Shown piece by piece: positions 8,965 to 19,048 of a stretch of DNA of 38,332 nucleotides. This stretch comes from Candidatus Omnitrophota bacterium. GTDB lineage: Bacteria > Omnitrophota > Gorgyraeia > Gygaellales > Profunditerraquicolaceae. Made by a program: the position numbers and the translations under genes. The stretch spans positions 1 through 38,332 of the forward strand of contig JAHJCJ010000042.1 of assembly GCA_018812825.1 (NCBI GenBank). The letters run 5' to 3'. Under the pieces are notes generated by a model. That model worked only from the letters and a program-made list of their open reading frames with translations. It ran no database searches and was not told where the DNA came from. The stretch's first letter is position 1. The number at the start of each line of letters is the position of its first letter.

Positions 8965-9783
8965 TTACTTTTGGCACTTAGGACAAAAATAAGTACCTCT
9001 TCCTCCCTGGGTAATCCTTTTAATCAGACCCTTACAGATAAAACAAGGCTTAGCTTCCCTGCCATAAACACGGTGAAATCTGCGATAATCACCACGCTGA
9101 CCAGAAAGCCGCACATAATCATCCACAGAAGAACCGCCGTGCGTAATCGCGCTAGTTAAGACTTTTTTTATTTCTTTATACAACCCTTCTTTTTCTTTTT
9201 CGCTTAAACTCTGCGCGGATCTCCATGGGTCAATCTTAGCCCAGAATAAAACTTCAGCAGCATAGAGATTACCGATCCCAGAAATAAATGACTGATCCAT
9301 CAATAAAGACTTGATCTTGGTTTTCTTCTTAGAGAGCATATCCTTAAAATCGCCGCAAGTCAAATCAAATGGTTCCGGGCCAAGCTTTTGGACAAATTTT
9401 AACTTTCTCCAATCCTTAATCAGGCGTAGCTCTCCAAATAAACGCTGATCATTAAAATCCAAAGTTTTGCCTCCGGATAGATGAAAAGCTACCCGGCTAT
9501 TCTTAAATCCTCCGGGATTGCCCAGCTTTTGCCTGAGCACTAACTGCCCGGTCATCTTTAAGTGTATAGTCAAAGCTGAGCCATTTGAGAGCTCTAAAAC
9601 TAAAAGCTTTGCCCGGCGCAAGATTGTTTTTATGACTAGTCCTTCAAGAGATTCCTTAAATACAGCCGGCGAAGGCTCCCTTATAACCGTAGAATTATAC
9701 ACGCATACCTTGGTAATTTTCTTACCAAGGACTATTTTTTCTAAATCCCTTTTGATTGTCTCTACTTCCGGTAGCTCCGGCAT
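8965..9783 (-). CDS. mutM: Formamidopyrimidine-DNA glycosylase (Fpg/MutM)
   Basis: This 272-residue base-excision repair enzyme removes 8-oxoguanine and ring-opened purines. The N-terminus MPELPEVETI supplies the catalytic Pro2 and Glu3. The H2TH region contains DQSFISGIGNLYAAEVLFWA. A C-terminal Cys4 zinc finger (CFIC then CPKC) is followed directly by the stop. Length is normal. It sits between carB (9 bp upstream) and an ICMT-like gene, inside a pyrimidine cluster that also holds endonuclease Q, so two DNA-damage enzymes are probably co-expressed with nucleotide synthesis. Confidence 0.96.
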   Translation of the reverse strand: MPELPEVETIKRDLEKIVLGKKITKVCVYNSTVIREPSPAVFKESLEGLVIKTILRRAKLLVLELSNGSALTIHLKMTGQLVLRQKLGNPGGFKNSRVAFHLSGGKTLDFNDQRLFGELRLIKDWRKLKFVQKLGPEPFDLTCGDFKDMLSKKKTKIKSLLMDQSFISGIGNLYAAEVLFWAKIDPWRSAQSLSEKEKEGLYKEIKKVLTSAITHGGSSVDDYVRLSGQRGDYRRFHRVYGREAKPCFICKGLIKRITQGGRGTYFCPKCQK

Positions 9784-9792
9784 ACTTTTGGC

Positions 9793-12700
9793 CTATTTAA
9801 CTTTCTTACCTTTAATTTTATGATACTCCTGCAATGATTTCACACTTAAGTCTTTCTTCATAAACATCTCAATTCCGCTTACCGTTGCCTGGGCTCCAAA
9901 AATTGTAGTAGTATAGGGTATATTATAAAGAATTACCTGCGAACGGATTTTCACCTCATCCTGGCGGGGTATCCTGCCTGACGGTGTATTAATAACCATC
10001 TGGATCTTCCCGTCTTTCATTAAATCCAGGACGTTCGGCCTGCCCTCGGTTATCTTAGGCAACACTTTTGCCGGGATATTGTTTTTCTCTAAAACCGAAG
10101 CTGTGCCACTAGAGGCAAAAATATTAAACCCAAGGTCTTTTAATTTCTTGGCAATAGAAATTACGTCTCTTTTATCCCGGTCATGCACGGAAATAAAAAC
10201 ATTGCCTTTCTTGGGAATCTTCTGCCCTGCAGCAATCTGGCTCTTGATATAAGCACTGGAGAAATCCATATCAATTCCCATAACCTCGCCGGTAGATTTC
10301 ATCTCCGGGCCGAGCATTACATCTACTCCTGGAAAACGGTTAAAAGGAAATACAGATTCCTTTACTGCCACATACTGCGGGATTATCTCTTCGGTAAAAC
10401 CTAAATCCTTTAGCTTCTTCCCCAACATAACCTTAGTTGCCAACTTTGCCAGGGGAATCCCAATAACCTTAGAAACTAAAGGCACGGTGCGTGATGCACG
10501 CGGGTTAACCTCTAATATATAAACCTTAGCATCTTTAACCGCATACTGCACATTCATTAAACCAACAACATTAAGTTCTTTGGCCAAACGATAAGTAGCC
10601 TCTCTTATCTTTTTTAAAATATCTGGAGATAATGTATAAGTAGGCAGAGACATTGCGGCATCTCCTGAATGCACCCCTGCCTGTTCAATATGCTCTAAAA
10701 TTCCACCAATAACAAAAGTTTCGCCATCTCCGATTAAATCCACATCTACTTCAATAGCATCTTCAAGAAATTTATCTATCAATATAGGATGTTCTCCGGA
10801 AACTTCAGCTGCCTCCTTAATAAACCTTTCCAATAGTTCCGCGTCATATACAATCTCCATAGCCCGGCCGCCTAACACATATGATGGCCTAACTAACACA
10901 GGGTAGCCAATATTATTAGCTACCTTCTGCGCCTCTTCAAAGGTAAAGACGGTACCGCTGTTTGGCTGCAACAAACCCAATTTATCAATCATATGCTTAA
11001 ACCGCTTTCGGTCCTCGGCAATATCAATACTTTCAGAGCTAGTCCCCAAAATATTTACTCCCGCCTCTCGTAAAGCCACTGCCAGATTAATCGGAGTCTG
11101 GCCGCCAAACTGCACGATCACGCCTATTGGCTTCTCCAATTCAATAATATTCATAATATCTTCAAAGGTGAGCGGTTCAAAATAAAGCCGGTCAGAGGTA
11201 TCGTAATCTGTAGACACCGTTTCCGGGTTACAGTTAATCATAATACTATCTATACCCTCCTCTTTAAGCGCGTAGGCAGCATGACAACAGCAATAATCAA
11301 ACTCAATGCCCTGGCCAATCCTATTCGGGCCACCGCCTAAAATTATCACTTTTTTATTCTTACTTGGCCTAGCTTCATCTTTGGTTTCTTGTGTTGAATA
11401 AAAATACGGTTGCTTGGCATTAAATTCTCCGGCACAGGTATCTACTAACTTATAAACTGATTTGGTATTATTCTTCTTACGCAACTGTCTCACCTTTTCC
11501 TCCTTGGCATTGAGCAGAAAAGCAAGCTGGATATCGGAAAACCCGTCTGCCTTTGCCTGCGCCAACAATTCATGCGGGATACTAGGTTCATCTTCTGTTT
11601 TTTTGTTTTTATACCGCTTGATTTTATCCTCTAGCTCAACTAATTGTTTCATGTTGTCAATAAACCAACGGTCAATACGGCTTAAGGCATAAATTTCATC
11701 TATGCTTAATCCGGCTTTTAAAGCATAACGTATATAAAAAAGCCTTTCGTCGTTTGGCGTAGAAACCTTATCCTTAATTTGTTTAAGCAATATACTGTCG
11801 GGATTTTCTAGCATCTCATCAGTAATCTTGTCCCTGCCGTCAGCTCCAAAACCAAAGCGTTTTATTTCGATTGAGCGTATCCCTTTTTGCAGGGCCTCTT
11901 TAAAATTTCTGCCGATAGACATTGCTTCTCCCACAGCCTTCATAGAAGTATTCAATACCCTTTCCGCATACGGAAACTTCTCAAAAGTAAACCTGCAGAT
12001 TTTAAATACGCAGTAATCTACGGTGGGTTCAAAAAAAGAAGTGGTTTTACTGGTAACCTGGTTCATTACTTCGGGTAAGGTCAAGCCTATTGCTAACTTT
12101 GTAGCAATTCTGGCAATAGGAACTCCTGTAGCCTTTGATGCCAAGGCCGAGGATCGAGAAAGCCTGGGATTAACTTCAATAATTACAATCTTACCATTAT
12201 CCGGATTCTGCCCAAACTGGATATTAGCCCCTCCACCTGATATACCTATCTTGCGGATAATCCTTTTACAGAGATTAACAAAATTGGTATATTCCTCGGG
12301 AGTCAAAGTTTGAGCAGGAGCAACAACAATACTATCTCCGGTATGCACACCCATAGGGTCAACATTCTCCATAGAGGTAATCATAATCACATTATCCGCA
12401 CAGTCGCGCATAACTTCAAATTCGATCTCTTTCCATCCCAAGACCGACTGTTCTACTAAAATCTGATGAACCGGGCTAATCTCGAGCCCTTTGGACAAAA
12501 AAGTTTCTAATTCTTCTTTATTATATGCTATTGCACCACCGCTTCCACCCAAACAATAAGCAGGCCGCAAGATTAAAGGAAACCCAATATCCAAACCAAT
12601 CTTCATGCCTTCCTTAACGGTTGTAGCAATCCCGCTCTTAGGAGTATCCACTCCAATTTCTTGCATAGCTTTCTTAAATAGCTCCCTGTCTTCAGCGCAA

Positions 12701-13071
12701 GAAATAGCTTCTACAGAAGAACCTATGGATTCAACTCCATATTTTTTGAGTACACCCTGCTTCATTAAAAAAAAGGCCAGATTCAACCCCGTTTGTCCTC
12801 CGAGAGTTGGTAATATAGCATCTGGCCGCTCCTTAGCAATTATTTTTGTAAGCACCTCAACAGTCAGCGGTTCGATGTAAGTGACATCAGCCATTCCCGG
12901 ATCTGTCATAATCGTTGCTGGATTAGAATTTACTAAAATAGTGCGATATCCTTCCTCTCTTAAAGCCTTACAGGCCTGGGAGCCGGAATAGTCAAATTCA
13001 CATGCCTGGCCGATAACTATTGGCCCAGAACCAATCATTAGAACCTTCTTTATATCTTTGCGTCTTGGCAT
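9793..13071 (-). CDS. carB: Carbamoyl-phosphate synthase large subunit
   Basis: This 1092-residue synthetase makes carbamoyl phosphate from bicarbonate, ammonia and two ATP. Two homologous halves are visible: the first starts [23 protein letters not shown] and the second [21 protein letters not shown]. Each has an ATP-grasp domain with Gly-rich loops ([11 protein letters not shown] and [11 protein letters not shown]) and an NPR metal-binding motif ([14 protein letters not shown] and [14 protein letters not shown]). A C-terminal MGS-like allosteric domain follows ([18 protein letters not shown] onwards). It begins 2 bp after carA. The catalytic halves look intact, which matters because the partner glutaminase subunit does not. 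Confidence 0.97.
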   Translation of the reverse strand: MPRRKDIKKVLMIGSGPIVIGQACEFDYSGSQACKALREEGYRTILVNSNPATIMTDPGMADVTYIEPLTVEVLTKIIAKERPDAILPTLGGQTGLNLAFFLMKQGVLKKYGVESIGSSVEAISCAEDRELFKKAMQEIGVDTPKSGIATTVKEGMKIGLDIGFPLILRPAYCLGGSGGAIAYNKEELETFLSKGLEISPVHQILVEQSVLGWKEIEFEVMRDCADNVIMITSMENVDPMGVHTGDSIVVAPAQTLTPEEYTNFVNLCKRIIRKIGISGGGANIQFGQNPDNGKIVIIEVNPRLSRSSALASKATGVPIARIATKLAIGLTLPEVMNQVTSKTTSFFEPTVDYCVFKICRFTFEKFPYAERVLNTSMKAVGEAMSIGRNFKEALQKGIRSIEIKRFGFGADGRDKITDEMLENPDSILLKQIKDKVSTPNDERLFYIRYALKAGLSIDEIYALSRIDRWFIDNMKQLVELEDKIKRYKNKKTEDEPSIPHELLAQAKADGFSDIQLAFLLNAKEEKVRQLRKKNNTKSVYKLVDTCAGEFNAKQPYFYSTQETKDEARPSKNKKVIILGGGPNRIGQGIEFDYCCCHAAYALKEEGIDSIMINCNPETVSTDYDTSDRLYFEPLTFEDIMNIIELEKPIGVIVQFGGQTPINLAVALREAGVNILGTSSESIDIAEDRKRFKHMIDKLGLLQPNSGTVFTFEEAQKVANNIGYPVLVRPSYVLGGRAMEIVYDAELLERFIKEAAEVSGEHPILIDKFLEDAIEVDVDLIGDGETFVIGGILEHIEQAGVHSGDAAMSLPTYTLSPDILKKIREATYRLAKELNVVGLMNVQYAVKDAKVYILEVNPRASRTVPLVSKVIGIPLAKLATKVMLGKKLKDLGFTEEIIPQYVAVKESVFPFNRFPGVDVMLGPEMKSTGEVMGIDMDFSSAYIKSQIAAGQKIPKKGNVFISVHDRDKRDVISIAKKLKDLGFNIFASSGTASVLEKNNIPAKVLPKITEGRPNVLDLMKDGKIQMVINTPSGRIPRQDEVKIRSQVILYNIPYTTTIFGAQATVSGIEMFMKKDLSVKSLQEYHKIKGKKVK

Positions 13072-13073
13072 AT

Positions 13074-14138
13074 TTATCTCCCTAATAGTTTATTAAATTT
13101 AATCAATATGGGATTTACCTGATCAAAACCTGCAGACACAGGATTATATTGCACACCTATCAGTTTTAATTTCTTACTTTCTATCTCCTCTAGCGTATGA
13201 TCATTTAAATTGCAAGCAGTAACCTTTAACCTCTTAACCTTGCGTAATGCATCATGGTCAATAACATACCCATGATTCTGAATAGTAATTTCTCCCTTAA
13301 AGGAGCCTGGCCTGGTTAATGGATAGTTTGCTCCCCGATGCCCTAACTTTAGCCGGCTTAATCCTGCACCTAAAGCAACCGCTAAAACCTGACACCCCGT
13401 AACAACTCCCAACATGGGCAGTTTACCAATAAGCGGTTTTATGTTTTGCGCTACCCTAGCTAAACCTATATCATTCTCAGGGCCACTAGAAATAATTAAA
13501 CCTTTGGGCTTGATTGATAAAATTTGCTTTGCGTTGGAATTATAAGGCAGTATGTTTAAAGAAAAACCTAATGCCTCTAATTGCCTGAGTAACCCACTGG
13601 TTACTCCCAGGTCTAAAACCGCCAATTTCTTGCCCTTGCCTATAATTTTAAGCTTGGAAACCGATATTTCCGGTAAAAAAGTTTGCGCAGGCTGTCTCTT
13701 GATTTGGCTTATCTTATCCGCTAGCTTCCTGGAATCAAATTCCTTAGTAGAAATTATCCCGAACAACGGCCCTTTTTCTCTTAAATGCACAGCGAGAGTG
13801 CGTGTATCAAGATTATAAATTGCTAATGCATTCTTTTCTTTTAGAAAATCGCTCAGGCTTGATTTTGCCTGAAAATTAGAATAAATCCGGCTTTTTTCTT
13901 TAACCACTAGTCCACTTACCCAAATTTTGTTAGACTCATTAAATTTCGGGGCAACCCCATAATTACCAATAAGCGGGTAAGTCAATACAAGGATTTTGCC
14001 GGCATTTGTCGGATCAGTAATCATTTCCTGATATCCCACTACCGCAGTATTTAAAATTACTTCCCCGAAGCATTCTGCGCTTAAATCGCTATTTGCATTA
14101 AAGCTTTTACCATCCTCTAAAACTAAGATTGCCCTCAT
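13074..14138 (-). CDS. carA: Carbamoyl-phosphate synthase small subunit, glutaminase triad lost
   Basis: CarA normally hydrolyses glutamine and channels ammonia to CarB. The 354-residue protein keeps the family's N-terminal domain ([35 protein letters not shown]) and structural motifs of the amidotransferase domain ([23 protein letters not shown]). The nucleophile elbow, normally GICLGHQ, reads GVVTGCQ, so the catalytic Cys position is Val246. The His-x-Glu pair, normally HPEA, reads NPVS, giving Asn332 and Val334. All three triad residues are replaced, with no frameshift and open reading throughout. The glutaminase is therefore predicted inactive, and CarAB here would depend on free ammonia or another amide donor. 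The start overlaps the LOG-family gene by 4 nt. Confidence 0.92.
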   Translation of the reverse strand: MRAILVLEDGKSFNANSDLSAECFGEVILNTAVVGYQEMITDPTNAGKILVLTYPLIGNYGVAPKFNESNKIWVSGLVVKEKSRIYSNFQAKSSLSDFLKEKNALAIYNLDTRTLAVHLREKGPLFGIISTKEFDSRKLADKISQIKRQPAQTFLPEISVSKLKIIGKGKKLAVLDLGVTSGLLRQLEALGFSLNILPYNSNAKQILSIKPKGLIISSGPENDIGLARVAQNIKPLIGKLPMLGVVTGCQVLAVALGAGLSRLKLGHRGANYPLTRPGSFKGEITIQNHGYVIDHDALRKVKRLKVTACNLNDHTLEEIESKKLKLIGVQYNPVSAGFDQVNPILIKFNKLLGR

Positions 14139-14602
14139 AGCTTAACTTCTCCTGTCTTTAAAAGTTCGCTTATTTTAATCACCGCCTCTTCAATATTAGA
14201 AACTTTAATTACGCCTTTTATATCCCATGAACCTAAGCTAATAACCGGTATTCTAAATTGCAAACAATAGGCAATCTCTGAAAGAGTGCCTGCTCCTCCG
14301 GGAAACGCCACCACCACATCTGCAGTTTTAACTACTAACACATTCCTAGCTAACCCCATTCCCGTAGGAATTACTACATCTACAAATTCATTGGCTTCTT
14401 TCTTATCATAACCTGGGATAATACCAATAGTTAAGCCACCTTCGGCCTTAAAACCCGAACAAACCGCCTTCATTGTGCCACTTAACCCTCCTGAAACGAT
14501 TATATCAACCACTTCTGCCAGTTTTTTACCTAGATTATGGGCAATTTGCTCCACTTCATCTGTACAATAATGCCCCCCAATCACGCCTATAATTCTTTTC
14601 AT
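14135..14602 (-). CDS. LOG/TIGR00725-family nucleotide-binding protein
   Basis: This 155-residue Rossmann-like protein has IGVIGG at the N-terminus, IIVSGGLSGTMKAV, and the LOG-superfamily signature PGGAGTLSE at about 114-122, together with GLARN. These fit the TIGR00725 branch, annotated in various genomes as cytokinin riboside 5'-monophosphate phosphoribohydrolase-like or molybdenum cofactor carrier-like. A role in nucleotide salvage or clean-up would fit the pyr context, but no substrate can be assigned. A strong ribosome binding site (AAGGGG) precedes the ATG. Confidence 0.8.
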   Translation of the reverse strand: MKRIIGVIGGHYCTDEVEQIAHNLGKKLAEVVDIIVSGGLSGTMKAVCSGFKAEGGLTIGIIPGYDKKEANEFVDVVIPTGMGLARNVLVVKTADVVVAFPGGAGTLSEIAYCLQFRIPVISLGSWDIKGVIKVSNIEEAVIKISELLKTGEVKL

Positions 14603-14629
14603 TCATCCCCTTACATACTATTACTTTTT

Positions 14630-14701
14630 TGCGCCTGGAAGGAATTGAACCTGCACCACCAGCTTCGGAGGCTAGTGCCCTATCCGTTGGGCCACAGGCG
14701 C
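14630..14701 (-). tRNA. tRNA-Arg (anticodon CCG)
   Basis: The minus strand folds into a cloverleaf. Acceptor arms GCGCCTG and CAGGCGC pair fully, the D arm is GCCC/GGGC, and the anticodon stem closes the loop CTCCGAA with anticodon CCG (Arg, codon CGG). The T arm has TTCAATT with one mismatch in the stem. CCA is not encoded. The gene lies between the endonuclease Q and LOG-family genes in the same direction, so it may be processed out of the pyr transcript. Confidence 0.95.
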
Positions 14702-14734
14702 GTTATACCTTTATTCTCTTTACAATAAATTCTA

Positions 14735-15973
14735 TTAAAATAAATTGAGCTGTTGTTCGTGTTTCTCTTCGGGCATACCTTTATCAAATATTGAGATTGC
14801 TCCGTATTCTCCATCGTAACCAGGTTTTATGCTTACCTTCCCGGCTCGCGCCCTCATAACACCTTCAACTATCTTAGCCGGTAATCTTTTAAGTAAATCA
14901 TCTTTGGAAGCGCGCATCAATATATCAAACTCTGTGCCAAAATTTGCCAAGTAGCTTCGGTAATCCCTTTCTACCCCTATACTCGTCTTGGCTACACCTT
15001 TTACTTCCGCAATTATTTGATCCAAGGAAATAAGATTCTTGAAGGGTATGGCGTTTTCCGGAATAAACCCTTCTTGACGGTCAGCTAATTTCTCAACCCG
15101 GTTAACTACGCCCACAGTTACGTTCTTTCCACACTTAGGGCACCTTCCGTTATGTGCCCTTGTCTCTTGAGGTGACCAACGAATACCACAAAGCCTGTGG
15201 CCATCAAAATGGTATTTACCTTCCTCCGGAAAGAATTCTATAGTATAGAGAAATCTTTTTTTATCTTTGGTTTTTAAAACCTCCCTTATGGTTTTATAAT
15301 CCAGTTCGCAGTTAAAGACATTTGCCTCGCGCCCAATTCTTGAAGGAGAATGCGAGTCGCTATTAGAAATCAACGTAAACCTGTCTAAAGCACTGAGCCG
15401 CCAGTTCATTGTTGGATCACTAGAAAGCCCTGTCTCAAGCGCAAATATTTTTTCTGTCTGCTTACCAAAGCAATCTTCAATTCGATCAAAACCCGACATC
15501 GAACCAAATACAGAAAACCAGGGGGTCCAGATATGCCCAGGCACAATCATACAGTTTTCATCAATATCAAAAACAATGCGTGCTAGCTCTGCGGCATCCA
15601 AACCTAATATCGGCCGGCCGTCGCTAGCCAGGTTTCCTATCCTGCCTAATTTTTCGTTTATCTTATCTACGCTTTTAAACGAAGGGCTGAAAATTAAAGT
15701 ATGGATACGATAGGTACGCCCTGCCTTAGAATAAATACTACTTACCTCAGCAGTGAGCATAAAATATATACCTGCGTATTTATACAAACCGTTCCCGCAA
15801 TCTTCTAATGTGTGCTTTAGCTCTTCTAGCCAGAGATGATGCGTAAAATCCCCAGTGCCCATAAGAGTAACGCCTTTTAATTTTGCCCACTCTGCCAAGT
15901 GCTTGACATCCATATCACGGCTAGTTGCTCGTGAGTATTTGGAATGAATATGAAAATCAGCGATAAATTCCAT
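14735..15973 (-). CDS. Endonuclease Q (EndoQ)-like PHP-domain DNA repair nuclease
   Basis: This 412-residue protein begins with a PHP metal-binding domain (DFHIHSKYSRATSRDM, GTGDFTHH, PGHIWTPWFSVFGS, SNSDSHSP). A Cys-rich zinc element follows (LCGIRW, then CPKCGK near 275-280) and then a C-terminal helical region. This layout matches EndoQ, known from Thermococcales and a few bacteria, which nicks 5' of deaminated bases (uracil, hypoxanthine) and abasic sites. The last five residues are QLNLF, which fits the bacterial beta-clamp binding consensus (QLxLF); archaeal EndoQ works with PCNA. It lies inside the pyr cluster, 3 bp after pyrC. Family identity is by recognition of motifs; activity is inferred. 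Confidence 0.85.
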   Translation of the reverse strand: MEFIADFHIHSKYSRATSRDMDVKHLAEWAKLKGVTLMGTGDFTHHLWLEELKHTLEDCGNGLYKYAGIYFMLTAEVSSIYSKAGRTYRIHTLIFSPSFKSVDKINEKLGRIGNLASDGRPILGLDAAELARIVFDIDENCMIVPGHIWTPWFSVFGSMSGFDRIEDCFGKQTEKIFALETGLSSDPTMNWRLSALDRFTLISNSDSHSPSRIGREANVFNCELDYKTIREVLKTKDKKRFLYTIEFFPEEGKYHFDGHRLCGIRWSPQETRAHNGRCPKCGKNVTVGVVNRVEKLADRQEGFIPENAIPFKNLISLDQIIAEVKGVAKTSIGVERDYRSYLANFGTEFDILMRASKDDLLKRLPAKIVEGVMRARAGKVSIKPGYDGEYGAISIFDKGMPEEKHEQQLNLF

Positions 15974-15976
15974 TTC

Positions 15977-17251
15977 TTATTTTTTATATACTAGTTTTCC
16001 ATTGCAAATTGTATAATCTACTACTCCTTTTAAGGTACGCCCAAGAAATGCGGAGTTTTTAGATTTAGAAACCAGCTCATTTTTCTTAACCAACCATTCT
16101 TTCTCACCAGAAATAATCACTATGTCTGCAACCCCTCCTACGCTCAAAGACCCCCTGTCTATACCTAATATAGTGGAAGGATTAAAAGCAAGTTTCTCAA
16201 ATAGTTTAGTCCAATCTAATAATTCTGAATCAATCAGCTCGGTTATGCTCACAGCCAGCTCAGTCTCCAAACCAACTACTCCAAATTCTGCGCGTTCGAA
16301 CTCAATATCTTTTTCATTTTCCGTATGCGGGGCATGGTCTGAAGCAATGGCATCAATTGTGCCATCTTTTAATCCCTGTTTAATTACCGTAAGATCTTCT
16401 TGGCTTCTTAAGGGAGGGTTCATCTTCATGTTTGTGTCATACCCTAATAGCGCATCTTCCGTGAGAGCAAAATAGTGAGGGGCAGTTTCACAAGTAACCT
16501 TTATGCCTTTTTTCTTGGCTTTAGCAATTATTTCTACTGATTCGCGGCAACTAACATGAGCAATGTGTATGGCTGCTCCAGCCTTTTCTGCCAATTCAAT
16601 ATCCCGCGCCACTCTTTTATACTCTGATTCATTTAAGATACCACGCAGACCCAGCCGCGTCGAGTTAAAACCTAGGTTAATTACTCCTTTACCGGAAAGT
16701 TTTTTATCCTCGCAGTGGCAGATAGTTAGAATGCCGGATTGTTTTGCTTTTTGAAATGCCTCAAGCATCAAATCATCATTATCTACGGAACAACCATCGT
16801 CAGATAAAGCACGAGCTCCATTTTTCTTTAACGCTGCGATTTCGCTTAGCTCCTTACCCAGGCGAGCCTTGGTAATAGTACCACAAACAAGCACATTTAC
16901 TTTAGCGCTCTTATTAATTATCCCCTTTAGCAATTCAATGCTCTCTGTACAATCTATTGCCGGATTAGTGTTAGGCATGGCTAAAACAGTAGTTACTCCG
17001 CCTCTTGCAGCTGCTGCTGTAGCAGTAGCTACCGTTTCCTTATCTTCTCTACCAGGCTGGCGCAAGTGCACATGCATATCAACAACGCCCGGAGCAATAA
17101 TTTTATTCGTGGCATCAATTATGTTATCTGCCCGCGCCTTAATATCTTTAGCTACTTGGGATATTTTATTATCTTCAACTAAAATGTCTAACAGAGCATC
17201 AATTTTATTTGCCGGATCAATTAATCTTCCGTTTTTAATCAATATACTCAT
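15977..17251 (-). CDS. pyrC: Dihydroorotase
   Basis: This 424-residue zinc amidohydrolase cyclises carbamoyl aspartate to dihydroorotate. Class I features are the HxH zinc motif in DMHVHLRQPG, RGGVTTVLAMPNT, DDG near 155, the zinc His in HIAHVS, NPPLR, and the catalytic Asp in ASDHAPH. Length fits the long (class I, about 420-430) bacterial form. The ATG overlaps the pyrB stop by 4 nt. All metal and catalytic positions I can check are present, so this is an active enzyme and not the inactive PyrC-like scaffold seen in some pyrB operons. Confidence 0.96.
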   Translation of the reverse strand: MSILIKNGRLIDPANKIDALLDILVEDNKISQVAKDIKARADNIIDATNKIIAPGVVDMHVHLRQPGREDKETVATATAAAARGGVTTVLAMPNTNPAIDCTESIELLKGIINKSAKVNVLVCGTITKARLGKELSEIAALKKNGARALSDDGCSVDNDDLMLEAFQKAKQSGILTICHCEDKKLSGKGVINLGFNSTRLGLRGILNESEYKRVARDIELAEKAGAAIHIAHVSCRESVEIIAKAKKKGIKVTCETAPHYFALTEDALLGYDTNMKMNPPLRSQEDLTVIKQGLKDGTIDAIASDHAPHTENEKDIEFERAEFGVVGLETELAVSITELIDSELLDWTKLFEKLAFNPSTILGIDRGSLSVGGVADIVIISGEKEWLVKKNELVSKSKNSAFLGRTLKGVVDYTICNGKLVYKK

Positions 17252-18179
17252 TCTCTTGATTCCCTTGCCTGACTAACCAAAAATAAAACCGCCATACGCA
17301 CAGCAATGCCATTGGTCACCTGTTCTAAAATTACCGAATTCTTTCCATCCGCCACCTCGCTAGACATTTCAATACCCCGGTTGATCGGACCGGGATGCAT
17401 AACCACAATATCTTTCTTGGCCTTAGCTAATCTTTCCTCGGTAATGCCGAACCTCTTATAGTAATCTAATTGTTCCGGGAATGCCGCGTCTTCATCTCGC
17501 TCAAACTGCATCCTTAAAACATTCACTGCATCGGAATTTTTCAATACTTCATCTATATTGCTTGAGGTCTTTACTCCGGTTTTTTCTATCTCAACCGGCA
17601 GAAGCATCTCCGGAGCGCATACCGTAACATTAGCCCCCAACTTTACCAGCCCCCAAATATTTGAGCGGGCAACTCGCGAATGCGCTATATCGCCTACAAT
17701 AGCCACATTTAGGTCTCTTATTTTCCCCAGTTTTTCTTTTAGCGTAAAAATGTCAAGCAATGCCTGAGTGGGATGCTCATGCCAACCGTCTCCAGCATTA
17801 ATCACGCTAATATCTAATGCGCGTGCCAACATATTTGCCGCCCCTGAACAATTATGCCGCATAATAATTATATCTGCCTTAAGCGCCTGAATGTTTTTAC
17901 CAGTATCAATTAAAGTCTCGCCTTTTCTAACACTTGAGGTCTCTGTTGCGATATTAATTACGTCAGCGGAAAGCCTTTTGGCTGCCACCTCAAAAGATAC
18001 GCGGGTACGCGTAGACGGCTCATAGAAAAGGTTTACTGCAGTCTTGCCGCGTAAAGCAGGAACTTTCTTAATCTCACGGGTAGAAACCTCTTTAAAAGAT
18101 TCTGCAGTTTCCAGAATCAGCCCTATTTCTTCTGACGTCAAATATTCAAGTCCTAAAAGGTCTTTTTTTGTCCAAAGCA

Positions 18180-18180
<1 letters not shown>
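17248..18180 (-). CDS. pyrB: Aspartate carbamoyltransferase catalytic subunit
   Basis: This 310-residue enzyme joins carbamoyl phosphate and aspartate. It carries the carbamoyl-phosphate signature YEPSTRTRVSFE, IIMRHNCSGA, HPTQALLDIFTL and HPGPINRGIE. No pyrI regulatory gene adjoins it, so it is probably the unregulated trimeric type, with control at the level of PyrR. The start ATG shares one base with the pyrR stop (TAATG), and the end overlaps pyrC. Length is typical. Confidence 0.97.
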
Positions 18181-18719
<539 letters not shown>

Positions 18720-18778
18720 TTATATCCTCTGGTCTATCCCATTGCTTACTGCCTATACCCAATCCAATTTGATGAATT

Positions 18779-18890
18779 GGTGTGCCGCTTTCTGCGGCTT
18801 ACGCCCGGCTTTAACGGATTAGCCGGTGTGCCGCTTTCTGCGGCTTACGCCCGGCTTTAACGGATCAGCCGGTGTGCCGCTTTCTGCGGC
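18779..18890 (-). repeat. 46-bp tandem repeat (2.4 copies) of paired hairpins in the pyrR leader
   Basis: Two full 46-bp units (18779-18824 and 18825-18870) differ at one base (TTAG/TCAG), followed by a 20-bp partial unit that runs into the terminator T-tract. On the transcribed strand each full unit can form two hairpins: GCCGC-AGAAA-GCGGC, and CCGGCT paired with AGCCGG. The array lies after the attenuator and before the pyrR ribosome binding site, so it would be transcribed only on readthrough. The function is unknown. Confidence 0.9.
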
Positions 18891-18891
18891 A

Positions 18892-18927
18892 AATAAAAAA
18901 AATACCCTTGGCCTATTTTGCCAAGGG
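18892..18927 (-). terminator. Intrinsic terminator (pyr attenuator)
   Basis: On the minus strand CCCTTGGC and GCCAAGGG form a perfect 8-bp stem with a 7-nt loop, followed by TATTTTTTTTATTT. It lies between the PyrR-binding loop and pyrR. A CAAGG segment of the upstream element can pair with CCTTG of the terminator arm, which would allow an alternative antiterminator. Confidence 0.88.
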
Positions 18928-18964
18928 TTCATATTTTTTAATACAATTGCCTTCATTTTATTTG

Positions 18965-18996
18965 CCTTGCCAGCTTCACTGAGCCGGGCTTAAAGG
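18965..18996 (-). promoter_or_regulatory. PyrR-binding RNA element (anti-antiterminator)
   Basis: The transcribed strand has CCTT paired with AAGG as a lower stem, an internal TAA bulge, an upper stem GCC(C)GGCT/AGCTGGC with one bulged C, and a CAGTGA hexaloop. This matches the architecture of known PyrR sites, whose loop follows CNGNGA. With the promoter upstream and terminator downstream it forms a complete PyrR attenuation leader. Assignment is from structure read by eye. Confidence 0.78.
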
Positions 18997-19014
18997 TCCC
19001 TACGTATTTCTTTA

Positions 19015-19042
19015 AATATACCACAAATTATACCCCTGTCAA
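19015..19042 (-). promoter_or_regulatory. Predicted sigma70-type promoter of the pyr cluster
   Basis: On the minus strand TTGACA (19037-19042) is followed by a 16-nt spacer and TATATT (19015-19020). Transcription would start just before the PyrR-binding element. A second TATAAT lies inside the spacer but has no well-placed -35 box. Confidence 0.65.
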
Positions 19043-19048
19043 GTCAAA

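Noticed and set aside
13389..13406. A frameshift or local misassembly explaining GVVTGCQ in CarA
   Set aside because: The frame is open on both sides with conserved motifs before and after, and the distant HPEA motif is lost as well, so the change looks evolutionary and not a local error.
18779..18890. CRISPR array
   Set aside because: The units are contiguous 46-bp repeats without variable spacers, and no cas genes are nearby.
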